64,000 nt of DNA, from the NCBI GenBank assembly GCA_017512025.1, contig JAFWHH010000009.1, forward strand, positions 372,001 to 436,000, read 5' to 3'. How positions within the stretch are numbered: position 1 is the stretch's first letter; every line of letters begins with the position of its first letter. The DNA is from Clostridia bacterium. GTDB lineage: Bacteria; Bacillota; Clostridia; TANB77; CAG-508. The translations under genes and the position numbers were made by a program. Positions 45,305 to 52,989 of the stretch are shown piece by piece. The notes beneath the pieces are model-generated. The model worked only from the letters and a program-made list of their open reading frames with translations, did not search any database and was not told the origin of the DNA.

Positions 45305-46540
45305 TTAAGCCCGAAATGTCAGGCTAGCTTCTGAGGTCTCACCTGTTGTGACAACAAAGTCATCACCAACACGCTTGAAGGACCAAACCTCCACGGTTAC
45401 ATCCGGATTCTTAGCAGCTGCTGCAAGATCCGCAATAAAAGCAATTCTTACACCATCTTTATGCATATCAATCATTGCTCTAATCATCTTATACAGGCGA
45501 GAAATTTTCGTCGCCATCTTATCGAGCATGAGAGAAATTGCATTTTCGGCATCAATCTTCTTATAGTACCCGAGTGCATTCTGCAGCATTGCAGGCAAAT
45601 AATACAGCAAGATAGCTGAATCATCAATGCCTGTTGCAGTAAGCTCTTTTGCAAGATTCTCTCTCGTATACGTCGGAAGATCGTAGAATGCTTTTTCAAC
45701 CTGCTTCGCTTCGTCATGATTTGTAACACGAATCAGATTGAGCAGCTTTGCGATAACCATGGATTCTTCTGAAATGAGCGATACATACAGTCCGAAGTAC
45801 TCCATTGTCTTAATCAAGTACTCGTCGTATGCTCTCGCAGCGGTCATCTCTCCGTCACACATTGCTCTGATGGATTCCAAAGCCCAGTAGAATCTGTTGG
45901 TATACACTTCATTAAAAACAAGTGAACCATTGGATTTTACATGGCCTGCTGCTCCAGCAATGTCGAAGAGCACATGAATCAAATAGAAATCAAGTGCATC
46001 TTTCTCAACATCCTTAAGCGGAATCAGATTTGCCGGGAAGCATTCGGACTGGACAAACTGGCCCATATTGAAATTAGCCTTAAGTCCTGCCAGAATAAGA
46101 TTCCGGTACTTCTCATCAAGAGCTGCAAACGACGGTGAGAGTTCGGGATTTGCCTTCAATCCTTCAAAAAGGATCATATCGTGATCAACAGACTCAAATC
46201 CCAATTCGTCTTTGATCTTCTGGACAAAGTCGCCAATCTTTCCCAGATCGTTGATGATGAGATAATAGGCCATAGCCTTCTCATCTTCTTCGTTCTTGAG
46301 AACAGACTTAACGAACTCGCGAACCTTCGCGAAGCTTTCCGGGGTGATGCGAACATCAACCGACTGGCATTCGCAAAATGCATCATAGTTACCATCCAGC
46401 ACGAATCTGAGAAGTTCTACGCTGCACCATGTCCGTTTGTACTCCTTGTCCTCGGTTTCCGGTCCTTCCGGGGTCGCATGAATAGTTCCTTCTTTGAGCC
46501 ATCTAAGCTCGGGGGCATCGCTAAGTTGTGTGAATTTCAT
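45305..46540 (-). CDS. Large unknown protein of island B
   Basis: A 411-residue, mainly helical soluble protein, first in the operon, with GGAGG 7 bases before the ATG. AYYLIINDLGKIGDFVQKI (100-120), VDHDMILFEGL (~140) and HVLFDIAGAAGH (~210) are His/Asp pairs on helices that vaguely recall HD-type metal phosphohydrolases, but the canonical order is not clear. The C-terminal 60 residues are beta-rich (VTVEVWSFKRVGDDFVVTTG). Codon choice (CTC, CGC, GGC, GCG frequent) differs sharply from flanking genes. I do not recognise the family. Co-transcribed with the NDT-like and cupin-like genes, so a shared nucleotide-related role is inferred. Confidence 0.65.
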   Translation of the reverse strand: MKFTQLSDAPELRWLKEGTIHATPEGPETEDKEYKRTWCSVELLRFVLDGNYDAFCECQSVDVRITPESFAKVREFVKSVLKNEEDEKAMAYYLIINDLGKIGDFVQKIKDELGFESVDHDMILFEGLKANPELSPSFAALDEKYRNLILAGLKANFNMGQFVQSECFPANLIPLKDVEKDALDFYLIHVLFDIAGAAGHVKSNGSLVFNEVYTNRFYWALESIRAMCDGEMTAARAYDEYLIKTMEYFGLYVSLISEESMVIAKLLNLIRVTNHDEAKQVEKAFYDLPTYTRENLAKELTATGIDDSAILLYYLPAMLQNALGYYKKIDAENAISLMLDKMATKISRLYKMIRAMIDMHKDGVRIAFIADLAAAAKNPDVTVEVWSFKRVGDDFVVTTGETSEASLTFRA

Positions 46541-46586
46541 ACTAAAACCTCCATCTTATTTATTGTGGTATAAAACCAACGACAAG

Positions 46587-46615
46587 ATTATATCATTTAA
46601 GTAATATTATGTCAA
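46587..46615 (-). promoter_or_regulatory. Consensus promoter of island B operon
   Basis: Exact TTGACA and exact TATAAT with a 17-base spacer, about 45 bases before the 411-residue gene. Confidence 0.85.
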
Positions 46616-46631
46616 TTGATTTTATGTGTGA

Positions 46632-46660
46632 TTGTCTACCTAAAAAAAATGTGATAAAAT
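46632..46660 (+). promoter_or_regulatory. Promoter of the DUF445 gene
   Basis: TTGTCT and TAAAAT with a 17-base spacer, 24 bases before the ATG; divergent from the island B promoter. Confidence 0.5.
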
Positions 46661-46683
46661 CATATCCGGATAGGAGATTTATT

Positions 46684-47562
46684 ATGGATTATTTAAAGTA
46701 TATAATGCCTCCAATCATTGGAGCAATAATTGGATATGTAACAAACTGGATAGCAATTAAGATGATGTTTAGACCTCTAAAACCAATTAAGATTGGTAAA
46801 TTTAGACTACCATTTACACCAGGAATCATTCCAAAGAACAGAGAAAGAATTGCTAAATCTATTGCAGTTGCTATTAACGATAATTTGCTTACAAATTCCG
46901 ATATAACAGACAAATTGATGTCAGACGATATACAAGATTCAATTAGAGCAAAAGTGTCTAATTTTGCAATGTCAGACGAATTATTAGGAGATAAATTATT
47001 AAACACAATAGACAGAAGTAAATTTAATTCTATACGTGGAAATTTAACAAATAAAATATCAAATTCAATATATTTATCAATATTAGAAGCTAATGTTGGA
47101 CAAATTGTTGGAGAGCAAGTTGAACTTGCCGCTAGCGAAAAATTAAAAGGATCTTTACTTGGAGTATTTGGTGGTAATTCAATCGTAAGCTCTGTTAAGA
47201 CAATGGCAGAAGCTAAAACAAATGAGTATATTGAACAAAATGGACAAAGAGTTATTACAGAATTAATAAATAAAAAGACCGATGATTTATTAGATACACC
47301 CATATGTGTATTAACTGATAATCTAGATATAGATTTACCTGAAGCTGTTCTTTCTGTTTATAAGAAGTTTGTTCAAGAAAAATTTGAAGAGATAATTAAG
47401 TCAATTAATATTACTCAAATAATTGAAGATAAGATTAATTCAATGGATGTGTTAGAAATAGAAAAACTAATTTTATCTGTTATGAAAAAAGAGCTAAATG
47501 CACTTGTATCACTTGGTGCAGTTATTGGATTTGTACTTGGATTATTCAATATATTCTTTTAA
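46684..47562 (+). CDS. DUF445 family membrane protein
   Basis: A 292-residue protein with a hydrophobic helix at each end. The N-terminal [20 protein letters not shown], followed by [11 protein letters not shown] and [20 protein letters not shown], is diagnostic for the DUF445/YheB group; the last helix is [17 protein letters not shown]. The region between is soluble and helical. Function of the family is not established; an envelope role is usually assumed. ATG 46684 has AGGAG upstream, so the longer frame through the promoter is not used. Confidence 0.88.
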   Translation: MDYLKYIMPPIIGAIIGYVTNWIAIKMMFRPLKPIKIGKFRLPFTPGIIPKNRERIAKSIAVAINDNLLTNSDITDKLMSDDIQDSIRAKVSNFAMSDELLGDKLLNTIDRSKFNSIRGNLTNKISNSIYLSILEANVGQIVGEQVELAASEKLKGSLLGVFGGNSIVSSVKTMAEAKTNEYIEQNGQRVITELINKKTDDLLDTPICVLTDNLDIDLPEAVLSVYKKFVQEKFEEIIKSINITQIIEDKINSMDVLEIEKLILSVMKKELNALVSLGAVIGFVLGLFNIFF

Positions 47563-47569
47563 AAATATT

Positions 47570-47604
47570 GGGAGCCGTACCTTTATCGTACGGCTCCCTT
47601 TTTT
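47570..47604. terminator. Bidirectional G+C-rich terminator
   Basis: Perfect 11-base stem GGGAGCCGTAC / GTACGGCTCCC with a 7-base loop and a T6 run on the plus strand; a weaker T-rich tail follows on the minus strand. It ends both DUF445 and the 47-residue gene. Confidence 0.9.
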
Positions 47605-47746
47605 ATGTATTCAAAATCATCATACATCCCAGCACGGCAATCTGCCCTGCTGCGCAGAGACTGAAAATACGGGCACGTTTCCGTTTAACAGTCTTAGTGA
47701 TACGCTCATTTTTCTCGGTAATACCAACTGCATATCCCAAACTCAT
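47603..47746 (-). CDS. 47-residue basic membrane peptide (island C)
   Basis: A small protein beginning MSLGYAVGITEKNERI, with a basic middle (TKTVKRKRAR) and a hydrophobic C-terminal helix (FSLCAAGQIAVLGCMMIL). AAGGAGG sits 6-7 bases before the ATG, an exact consensus promoter lies about 55 bases further up, and its stop codon abuts a strong terminator, so this is very likely a real gene despite its size. Base composition is G+C-richer than DUF445 and rplS on either side. A positive-then-hydrophobic layout resembles small membrane regulators or type I toxins, but no antitoxin RNA was identified. Confidence 0.7.
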   Translation of the reverse strand: MSLGYAVGITEKNERITKTVKRKRARIFSLCAAGQIAVLGCMMILNT

Positions 47747-47801
47747 AACAACACCTCCTTGTGCATCAGTCTGGAACATTTCTACCCTTTACAATGGTAT
47801 A

Positions 47802-47830
47802 ATTATATGATACATTTAGTTTTATGTCAA
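47802..47830 (-). promoter_or_regulatory. Consensus promoter of the 47-residue gene
   Basis: Exact TTGACA and exact TATAAT with a 17-base spacer. It leaves a leader of about 48 bases before the ATG and lies just after the rplS terminator. Confidence 0.85.
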
Positions 47831-47844
47831 CAAATGCCAAGGTA

Positions 47845-47875
47845 TGAAAAAAGACATTCGTATGAATGTCTTTTT
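47845..47875 (-). terminator. rplS operon terminator
   Basis: AAAGACATTC / GAATGTCTTT stem with a 4-base loop and a T6 tail on the minus strand, a few bases after the rplS stop. Confidence 0.85.
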
Positions 47876-47888
47876 GATAAACCTCAGA

Positions 47889-48503
47889 TTACTCAGCTTT
47901 TGGAGCTTCTTCAGTAGTTTCTTCAGCTTTAGCTTCTTCTGCAGCTGGTTCTTCAGCTACTGGAGCTTCTTCCTTAACTTCTTCAGCTACTTCTTCTTTA
48001 ACTTCTTCAACAGCTGGTTCTTCTGCTACTGTCTCTACAGCTTCTTCAACTGGAGCTACAGTCTCTTCAACTGTCTCTACTGCTTCTACAGCTTCTTCTG
48101 CTACAGGAGCTTCTTCAGTTTCAGCACCTTTGATAATAATTTCTTTATCTTCGATTCTTGCACCGATAGCTTCCTTAGTCTTAGCAGCCTTTCCTAATCT
48201 CTCTCTTAAGTAGTATAATTTAGCTCTTCTTGCTTTACCTACTCTAACTAATTCAATTTTCTCTACCATTGGTGAGTGAATTAAGAATGTTTTTTCAACT
48301 CCACATCCGTAAGCAACTCTTCTTACTGTAAATGTAGCATTTAATCCTCCACCTTGTTTCTTAATAATAATTCCTTCGAATACTTGGATTCTTTCTCTAT
48401 TACCTTCCTTAATTCTTTGATGTACTTTTACAGTATCACCAACTTTAAGGTCAGGAATGGCATTTTTCATTTGCTCATGTTCAATTGATTTAATGATATC
48501 CAT
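47889..48503 (-). CDS. rplS: Ribosomal protein bL19 with long acidic C-terminal extension
   Basis: Residues 1-115 are a normal bL19 ([78 protein letters not shown]), a large-subunit protein at the 30S-50S interface. Residues ~125-204 are an unusual tail made almost only of Glu, Ala, Val, Pro and Thr in near-repeats ([18 protein letters not shown] and similar). Ordinary bL19 ends at about 115-120. The tail is probably disordered and is encoded by repetitive DNA. Last gene of the ylxM-ffh operon; AGGAG precedes the ATG. Confidence 0.95.
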   Translation of the reverse strand: MDIIKSIEHEQMKNAIPDLKVGDTVKVHQRIKEGNRERIQVFEGIIIKKQGGGLNATFTVRRVAYGCGVEKTFLIHSPMVEKIELVRVGKARRAKLYYLRERLGKAAKTKEAIGARIEDKEIIIKGAETEEAPVAEEAVEAVETVEETVAPVEEAVETVAEEPAVEEVKEEVAEEVKEEAPVAEEPAAEEAKAEETTEEAPKAE

Positions 48504-48524
48504 CGATATTCTCCTTTCATAAAT

Positions 48525-49235
48525 TTAATTCATATCATTTAATATTTTTCTGTCTTCATCAGACAAATCTTTCATCTTTAAAAGTTCTGGTCTCTTTTTA
48601 TTTGTTATTTTTAAAGATTCAGCTCTTCTCCATTTTCTTATATTTTCATGATGTCCAGATTTTAATACTTCTGGAACTTCACGATTTTCAAATACTTCTG
48701 GTCTTGTGTACTGTGGATATTCTAAAAGTCCTGCTGAAAATGATTCCTCACTAGTTGATTCCTCATTTAAAACACCTTCTACATATCTACTAACAGAATC
48801 TATAAGTACCATTGCTGGTAGCTCACCACCTGTTAAAACATAATCACCAATAGAAATTTCTTCTGGATTTATTTCATCAATAACCCTTTGATCAATTCCT
48901 TCGTAGTGACCACATAATATAATTAAGTGCTGCTCTTTGCTGAGACTTTCTACTTTTTGTTGGTCTAGCTTCTTACCTTGTGGTGTCATATAAATAACTT
49001 TGGCATTTGGTTCATAAACAGATTTATATGCATCATACACAACATCTGGTCTCATAACCATACCAGCTCCACCACCATATGGAGTGTCATCTACTTTTTT
49101 GTGTTTATCTTTTGAAAAATCTCTAATGTTTATTAAATTTATATTAATTAAATCTTTTTCAATTGCTCTTCCTAGAATGCTTTCATTTAAACTTTCAAAC
49201 ATCTCTGGGAAAAGTGTTAAAACATCAAATTTCAT
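48525..49235 (-). CDS. trmD: tRNA (guanine37-N1)-methyltransferase
   Basis: Methylates G37 of tRNAs using S-adenosylmethionine, preventing frameshifts. The 236 residues show the trefoil-knot SPOUT motifs LIILCGHYEGIDQRVIDE and ISIGDYVLTGGELPAMVLID, and the N-terminal FDVLTLFPEMFESL with DDTPYGGGAGMVM. C-terminal helical domain is complete. Order rimM-trmD-rplS is the universal arrangement. Spacing to rimM is 11 bases. No irregularity seen. Confidence 0.97.
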   Translation of the reverse strand: MKFDVLTLFPEMFESLNESILGRAIEKDLININLINIRDFSKDKHKKVDDTPYGGGAGMVMRPDVVYDAYKSVYEPNAKVIYMTPQGKKLDQQKVESLSKEQHLIILCGHYEGIDQRVIDEINPEEISIGDYVLTGGELPAMVLIDSVSRYVEGVLNEESTSEESFSAGLLEYPQYTRPEVFENREVPEVLKSGHHENIRKWRRAESLKITNKKRPELLKMKDLSDEDRKILNDMN

Positions 49236-49246
49236 TTTACCTCCAT

Positions 49247-49753
49247 CTATACTAAACCTTTTAATAAATGAACTGTCACTTTTTGATTTTCTATATCAAC
49301 GTCTAGAATAACATCTTTGATTCCAGGTAAAAGTACTTGCTTTCCAAGTTCATCTTTTACAACATATATATCATTACTTCCTGTGTTGTATATATCATCG
49401 ACTTTACCTAAATAAGTACCTTCGTCTGTATATACATCAGATCCAATAATATCAGCTATAAAATAATGTCCTTCTTCTAGCTCTCTGGCTTGACTTCTAT
49501 GAATCTTAACTGGGCATCCCTTATAACGTTCTGCCGTTGTCATATCATCAATACCTTTTAATTTTAGAAGAACCATATCTTTATGATATTTAACTTCTTC
49601 AATCTCCATTTCAATTGTTTCTTTATTCTTAACAACTAAAATAGTACCTAATGTTTCAAATTGCTCAACATCATCAGTAAATGGTTTTACTTTAACATGA
49701 CCTTTTACACCATGAGTATTAACAATTTGTCCAATTTCAAAATACTCTTGCAT
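49247..49753 (-). CDS. rimM: Ribosome maturation factor RimM
   Basis: Assists 30S head assembly by binding uS19. The 168 residues begin FEIGQIVNTHGVKGHVKVKP, the family signature, and contain the PRC-barrel C-domain with GHYFIADIIGSDVYTDEG and LPGIKDVILDVDIENQKV. Ends KGLV. Length is standard. Lies 9 bases after khpA and directly before trmD in the ribosome-maturation operon. Confidence 0.96.
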   Translation of the reverse strand: MQEYFEIGQIVNTHGVKGHVKVKPFTDDVEQFETLGTILVVKNKETIEMEIEEVKYHKDMVLLKLKGIDDMTTAERYKGCPVKIHRSQARELEEGHYFIADIIGSDVYTDEGTYLGKVDDIYNTGSNDIYVVKDELGKQVLLPGIKDVILDVDIENQKVTVHLLKGLV

Positions 49754-49762
49754 TTTTACCTC

Positions 49763-49993
49763 TTAATCTACAAATTCTATATTTGCTTTTTTACCTTCTT
49801 TAGCAGATACAGATTTCATAACAGTTCTTATTGATCTTGCTACTCTACCTTGTTTTCCAATAACTTTACCCATATCTTCTTTAGAAACTTTAACCTTATA
49901 TGTTATAGATTTAGCTTCTTCGATTTCCTCGATTGATATAGCCTCTTTATCATCAACTAGGTTAGTAATTATCAATTCTAATATTTCTTTCAT
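49763..49993 (-). CDS. khpA: KH-domain RNA-binding protein
   Basis: A 76-residue single KH domain (YlqC/KhpA). The RNA-binding loop is GKVIGKQGRVARSIRTVMK with the GxxG motif GKQG. N-terminal helix MKEILELIITNLVDDKEAI matches the family. KhpA with KhpB acts as an RNA chaperone influencing cell-wall synthesis and division in Gram-positive bacteria. Its place between rpsP and rimM is conserved in Firmicutes. Confidence 0.95.
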   Translation of the reverse strand: MKEILELIITNLVDDKEAISIEEIEEAKSITYKVKVSKEDMGKVIGKQGRVARSIRTVMKSVSAKEGKKANIEFVD

Positions 49994-50017
49994 AATTTTC
50001 CCCTTTCAAGGACATAA

Positions 50018-50251
50018 TTATTTTGCTTTTTCGATTAAAGCTTTAACTGTGTCAGTTGGTTTTGCACCATTTTTAATCCACTCATTTGCTTTTTCTTTGT
50101 CTAAAACTATTGTTGCAGGCTCTGTCATTGGATCGTATGAACCGATTTTTTCGATTATTTTACCATCTCTTGGAGATCTAGAATCAGCAACTACTATGTG
50201 ATAGAATGGAGCTTTTTTAGCACCTTGTCTTTGTAATCTGATTTTTACCAT
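50018..50251 (-). CDS. rpsP: Ribosomal protein bS16
   Basis: A 77-residue small-subunit protein: [40 protein letters not shown], and a C-terminal helix with [11 protein letters not shown], all family-typical. It binds 16S rRNA and stabilises the platform. AAGGAGG precedes the ATG. It lies 17 bases after ffh. Confidence 0.97.
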   Translation of the reverse strand: MVKIRLQRQGAKKAPFYHIVVADSRSPRDGKIIEKIGSYDPMTEPATIVLDKEKANEWIKNGAKPTDTVKALIEKAK

Positions 50252-50268
50252 TTCGTATTTTCACCTCC

Positions 50269-51630
50269 TTAAAATTTCAAATCATTGAAAGCATCTTTGT
50301 CAATGCCTTTTAGATTTTTCATTATATTTTTCATACCTTTTTCTGATTTCATTTCTTTCATCATTTTTTGAGTCATCTCAAATGATTTCATGAATTTGTT
50401 TAGCTGTTCAACTGTTGTTCCACTTCCCTTAGCAATTCTTAGTCTTCTTTGACCATTAATTACTTTAGGATTCTTTCTTTCTTCCTTAGTCATAGAATAA
50501 ATCATTGATTCAATTCTAATTAGCTCTTTATCATCAACTTGTACATCTTTCATTTTACTTCCAAGTCCAGGGATCATCTTTAAGATAGATGAGAAAGATC
50601 CCATTTTTTTGATTTGTTTTAATTGAACTAAATAGTCATCTAAATCAAATCTATTCTTCTTAAGTTGCTCCTCTAGTTTAGCAGCCTCTTCTTCTGATAT
50701 AGCTTCCTCTGCTTTTTCTATAATTGAAAGAACATCACCCATACCTAGAATTCTTTGAGCCATTCTATCTGGATGGAATTCTTCTATATCATTCATCTTT
50801 TCACCAGTTGCAATATACTTGATTGGTCTTCCTGTAACCTTCTTAACTGAAAGTGCAGCACCACCACGAGTATCGCCATCAAGCTTTGTTAAGATGATAC
50901 CATCAATTCCAACTGTATCTTTAAAGCTTTCTGCAACATTTACAGCTTCTTGACCTGTCATACTATCTACAACAAGTAGTATTTCATGAGGTTTAACTGC
51001 TGCCTTTAAATCTTTAAGCTCATTCATTAAAACTTCATCTATTTGTAAACGTCCTGCAGTATCTATAATAATTACATCGTTTAATTTCTTAAATGCTTCA
51101 TTAATAGCATTTCTAGAAATTTTAACAACATCCTTTTGATTTTCTTCAGCATATACTGGTATATTTAGCTGAGCTCCAACAACTTGTAATTGTTTAATAG
51201 CAGCTGGTCTATATACGTCACAAGCAACTAGTAATGGTTTCTTACCTTGCTTTCTTAATATATTTGCAAGCTTACCAGTAGTTGTTGTCTTACCAGAACC
51301 TTGTAGACCAACCATCATTATAATTGTTGGTGGATTTGGTGAAATATTGATTTTAGAATCAGTACCACCTAATAATTCAACTAATTCATCTTTAACAATT
51401 TTAATAACTTGTTGACCAGGAGTTAATGATTTTAATACATCTTGTCCGGCAGCTTTTTCTTGGATTGTTGCGATGAACTCTTTAACAATTTTATAGTTAA
51501 CATCTGCCTCAAGTAATGCAAGCTTAACTTCTCTTAGCATTTCCTTTAAGTCAGATTCCGTTATTCTAGCTTTTCCTCTAAATTTATTTGCAATTCCTTG
51601 TAATTTTGAAGATAATCCCTCAAATGCCAT
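50269..51630 (-). CDS. ffh: Signal recognition particle GTPase (SRP54)
   Basis: A 453-residue Ffh protein for co-translational membrane targeting. N domain 1-90; G domain with P-loop GLQGSGKTTTTGKLA (~108), VIIDTAGRLQID, and TKLDGDTRGGAALS; Met-rich M domain from ~325 containing SMTKEERKNPKVINGQRRLR and RIAKGSGTTVEQLNKFMKSF, which binds SRP RNA and signal sequences. Upstream neighbour ylxM is its usual partner. The SRP RNA gene is not in this window as far as I can see. Confidence 0.97.
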   Translation of the reverse strand: MAFEGLSSKLQGIANKFRGKARITESDLKEMLREVKLALLEADVNYKIVKEFIATIQEKAAGQDVLKSLTPGQQVIKIVKDELVELLGGTDSKINISPNPPTIIMMVGLQGSGKTTTTGKLANILRKQGKKPLLVACDVYRPAAIKQLQVVGAQLNIPVYAEENQKDVVKISRNAINEAFKKLNDVIIIDTAGRLQIDEVLMNELKDLKAAVKPHEILLVVDSMTGQEAVNVAESFKDTVGIDGIILTKLDGDTRGGAALSVKKVTGRPIKYIATGEKMNDIEEFHPDRMAQRILGMGDVLSIIEKAEEAISEEEAAKLEEQLKKNRFDLDDYLVQLKQIKKMGSFSSILKMIPGLGSKMKDVQVDDKELIRIESMIYSMTKEERKNPKVINGQRRLRIAKGSGTTVEQLNKFMKSFEMTQKMMKEMKSEKGMKNIMKNLKGIDKDAFNDLKF

Positions 51631-51661
51631 TTGAGTTCCTCCTTTTGTGTTTATTTTTTGA

Positions 51662-52006
51662 TTAGTCTTCTATAAGTGTTTTCAATTTCTTTGATATCTT
51701 ATTTATCTTCGCTTTAGATAATTCTTTGTTTTCTGATTCTTCTAATTCTTCAATTATTTCATCAATAATCTTTTCTTGGTTTAAAACCTTATCCATAAAG
51801 TTAAGCTTCTCTTCGTATTCAACAAGTTTAGCTTTACCTTTATTAATCATATCATTAACTGCTTGTCTTGTTATATCATTGTTTTCTGCAATCTCTGATA
51901 ATGATAAATCATTGTTATAATAATCATCTAAAATTTGATGTTGTTTTTCTGTTAATAAATTTCCGTATATTCCACATAATATACTCATTTTTATTTTTTC
52001 TTCCAT
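51662..52006 (-). CDS. ylxM: YlxM helix-turn-helix protein
   Basis: A 114-residue UPF0122/YlxM protein: YGNLLTEKQHQILDDYYNND and LSLSEIAENNDITRQAVNDM form a sigma-70 region-4-like helix-turn-helix, followed by a helical tail. YlxM associates with Ffh in several Firmicutes. AAGGCGGTG precedes the ATG, and a second ATG six codons later is a weaker option. First gene of the seven-gene operon ending in rplS. Confidence 0.93.
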   Translation of the reverse strand: MEEKIKMSILCGIYGNLLTEKQHQILDDYYNNDLSLSEIAENNDITRQAVNDMINKGKAKLVEYEEKLNFMDKVLNQEKIIDEIIEELEESENKELSKAKINKISKKLKTLIED

Positions 52007-52072
52007 ATGTTTGCACCGCCTTCTTACTTAGGTTTTATAGCCTTTTGTTAAGATAAAATGTAATGCTTATAT

Positions 52073-52101
52073 ACTTTACACCCATTTAGTGCTTTTGTCA
52101 A
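52073..52101 (-). promoter_or_regulatory. Promoter of the ylxM-to-rplS operon
   Basis: Exact TTGACA, 17-base spacer, TAAAGT, about 65 bases before ylxM. Confidence 0.6.
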
Positions 52102-52133
52102 GTATTTTTGCATTACTTTTTAATAATTTTTCA

Positions 52134-52171
52134 AAAAAATAAAGGGTTTGTGAATATTTCACAAATCCTTT
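52134..52171 (-). terminator. Terminator after the HAD phosphatase gene
   Basis: AAAGGATTTGTGAA pairs with TTCACAAACCCTTT on the minus strand (one mismatch), followed by ATTTTTTT. Confidence 0.85.
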
Positions 52172-52176
52172 AAATA

Positions 52177-52971
52177 TTAGTTATTAATTATCTTATTAAT
52201 ATAGTATGCAACGCCATTCTCATCGTTAGAAACTGTGACATCATTTGCAGCATTTTTTACCTCATCAATTGCGTTTCCCATTGCTACTCCACATCCTACT
52301 TGAGTTATAATTTCTATGTCATTTGTAGCATCGCCAAAGTATAAAACATCTTGCATTCCACATCCAAGAATATTTGTAAGCTTTTCTAAAGCAATTGCTT
52401 TGTTACAATTACCCGGATTAACAGCAACCCATTTTCTATCTGATTTTGAATCAGTATCAAGCATTGTGATTGCATTTAGTTCCGGATACTTTTCATTTAC
52501 AATACTTTTGAATGAATAAACATCCTCGTTAGTCTTTCCAAATATATTTATTCTTGCAATTCTTTCTGATACCTCTGCAAAATCTGTAATTTCAACATGA
52601 AACGGTCTTCTCTTAGCAAGCTGTGTTTTATTAGAATAATACTTGTTTACAGAGCAATAATCGATTCCATCTGAGCTATCTAAAAACTGCTTTGTAATAT
52701 TATCAACTATACTCTTATCTATATATGCAAGATATTCACCATCTTTTTCTTTTACATTATAAATGTATGTACCATTATTTATTATTAGGTAATCGAATAT
52801 ATCGATGTCACAGACACTCTTTATGCTCGATAAATTTCTCGCAGTTATACCTACTGTAATACATCCATTATTTCTACATTCATTAAATGCTTGTTTATTC
52901 TCTTCGGTTATTACTTTATTACTTGTTAATAAAGTACCATCAAAATCTGTGGCAACGACTCGATATTTCAA
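52177..52971 (-). CDS. HAD-superfamily hydrolase, Cof type
   Basis: A 264-residue soluble phosphatase. Motif I VVATDFDGTLLTS with the nucleophile Asp, motif II VGITARNLSS, and motifs III-IV in LYFGDATNDIEIITQVG and CGVAMGNAIDEV. The C2-type cap between about 85 and 190 fits the Cof/YidA subfamily, which dephosphorylates sugar phosphates or flavin precursors. Substrate not determinable. It is last in an operon behind the GH25-like gene (18 bases). Confidence 0.92.
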   Translation of the reverse strand: MKYRVVATDFDGTLLTSNKVITEENKQAFNECRNNGCITVGITARNLSSIKSVCDIDIFDYLIINNGTYIYNVKEKDGEYLAYIDKSIVDNITKQFLDSSDGIDYCSVNKYYSNKTQLAKRRPFHVEITDFAEVSERIARINIFGKTNEDVYSFKSIVNEKYPELNAITMLDTDSKSDRKWVAVNPGNCNKAIALEKLTNILGCGMQDVLYFGDATNDIEIITQVGCGVAMGNAIDEVKNAANDVTVSNDENGVAYYINKIINN

Positions 52972-52989
52972 TAGTCTTCCTCCTAATTA

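Noticed and set aside
34831..46642. An 11-base match TAGGTAGACAA at 34831 (plus) and 46632-46642 (minus), near two islands, as a possible attachment-site remnant
   Set aside because: At 46632 it coincides with the -35 region of the DUF445 promoter, and no second flanking copy exists at either island; chance is the simpler explanation.
46689..47303. A 204-codon minus-strand frame inside DUF445
   Set aside because: Antisense to a clearly recognised family; no start signals.
47844..48197. Long plus-strand open frame rich in Phe and Ser over rplS
   Set aside because: It is the antisense image of the Glu/Ala-rich bL19 tail and has no ribosome site.
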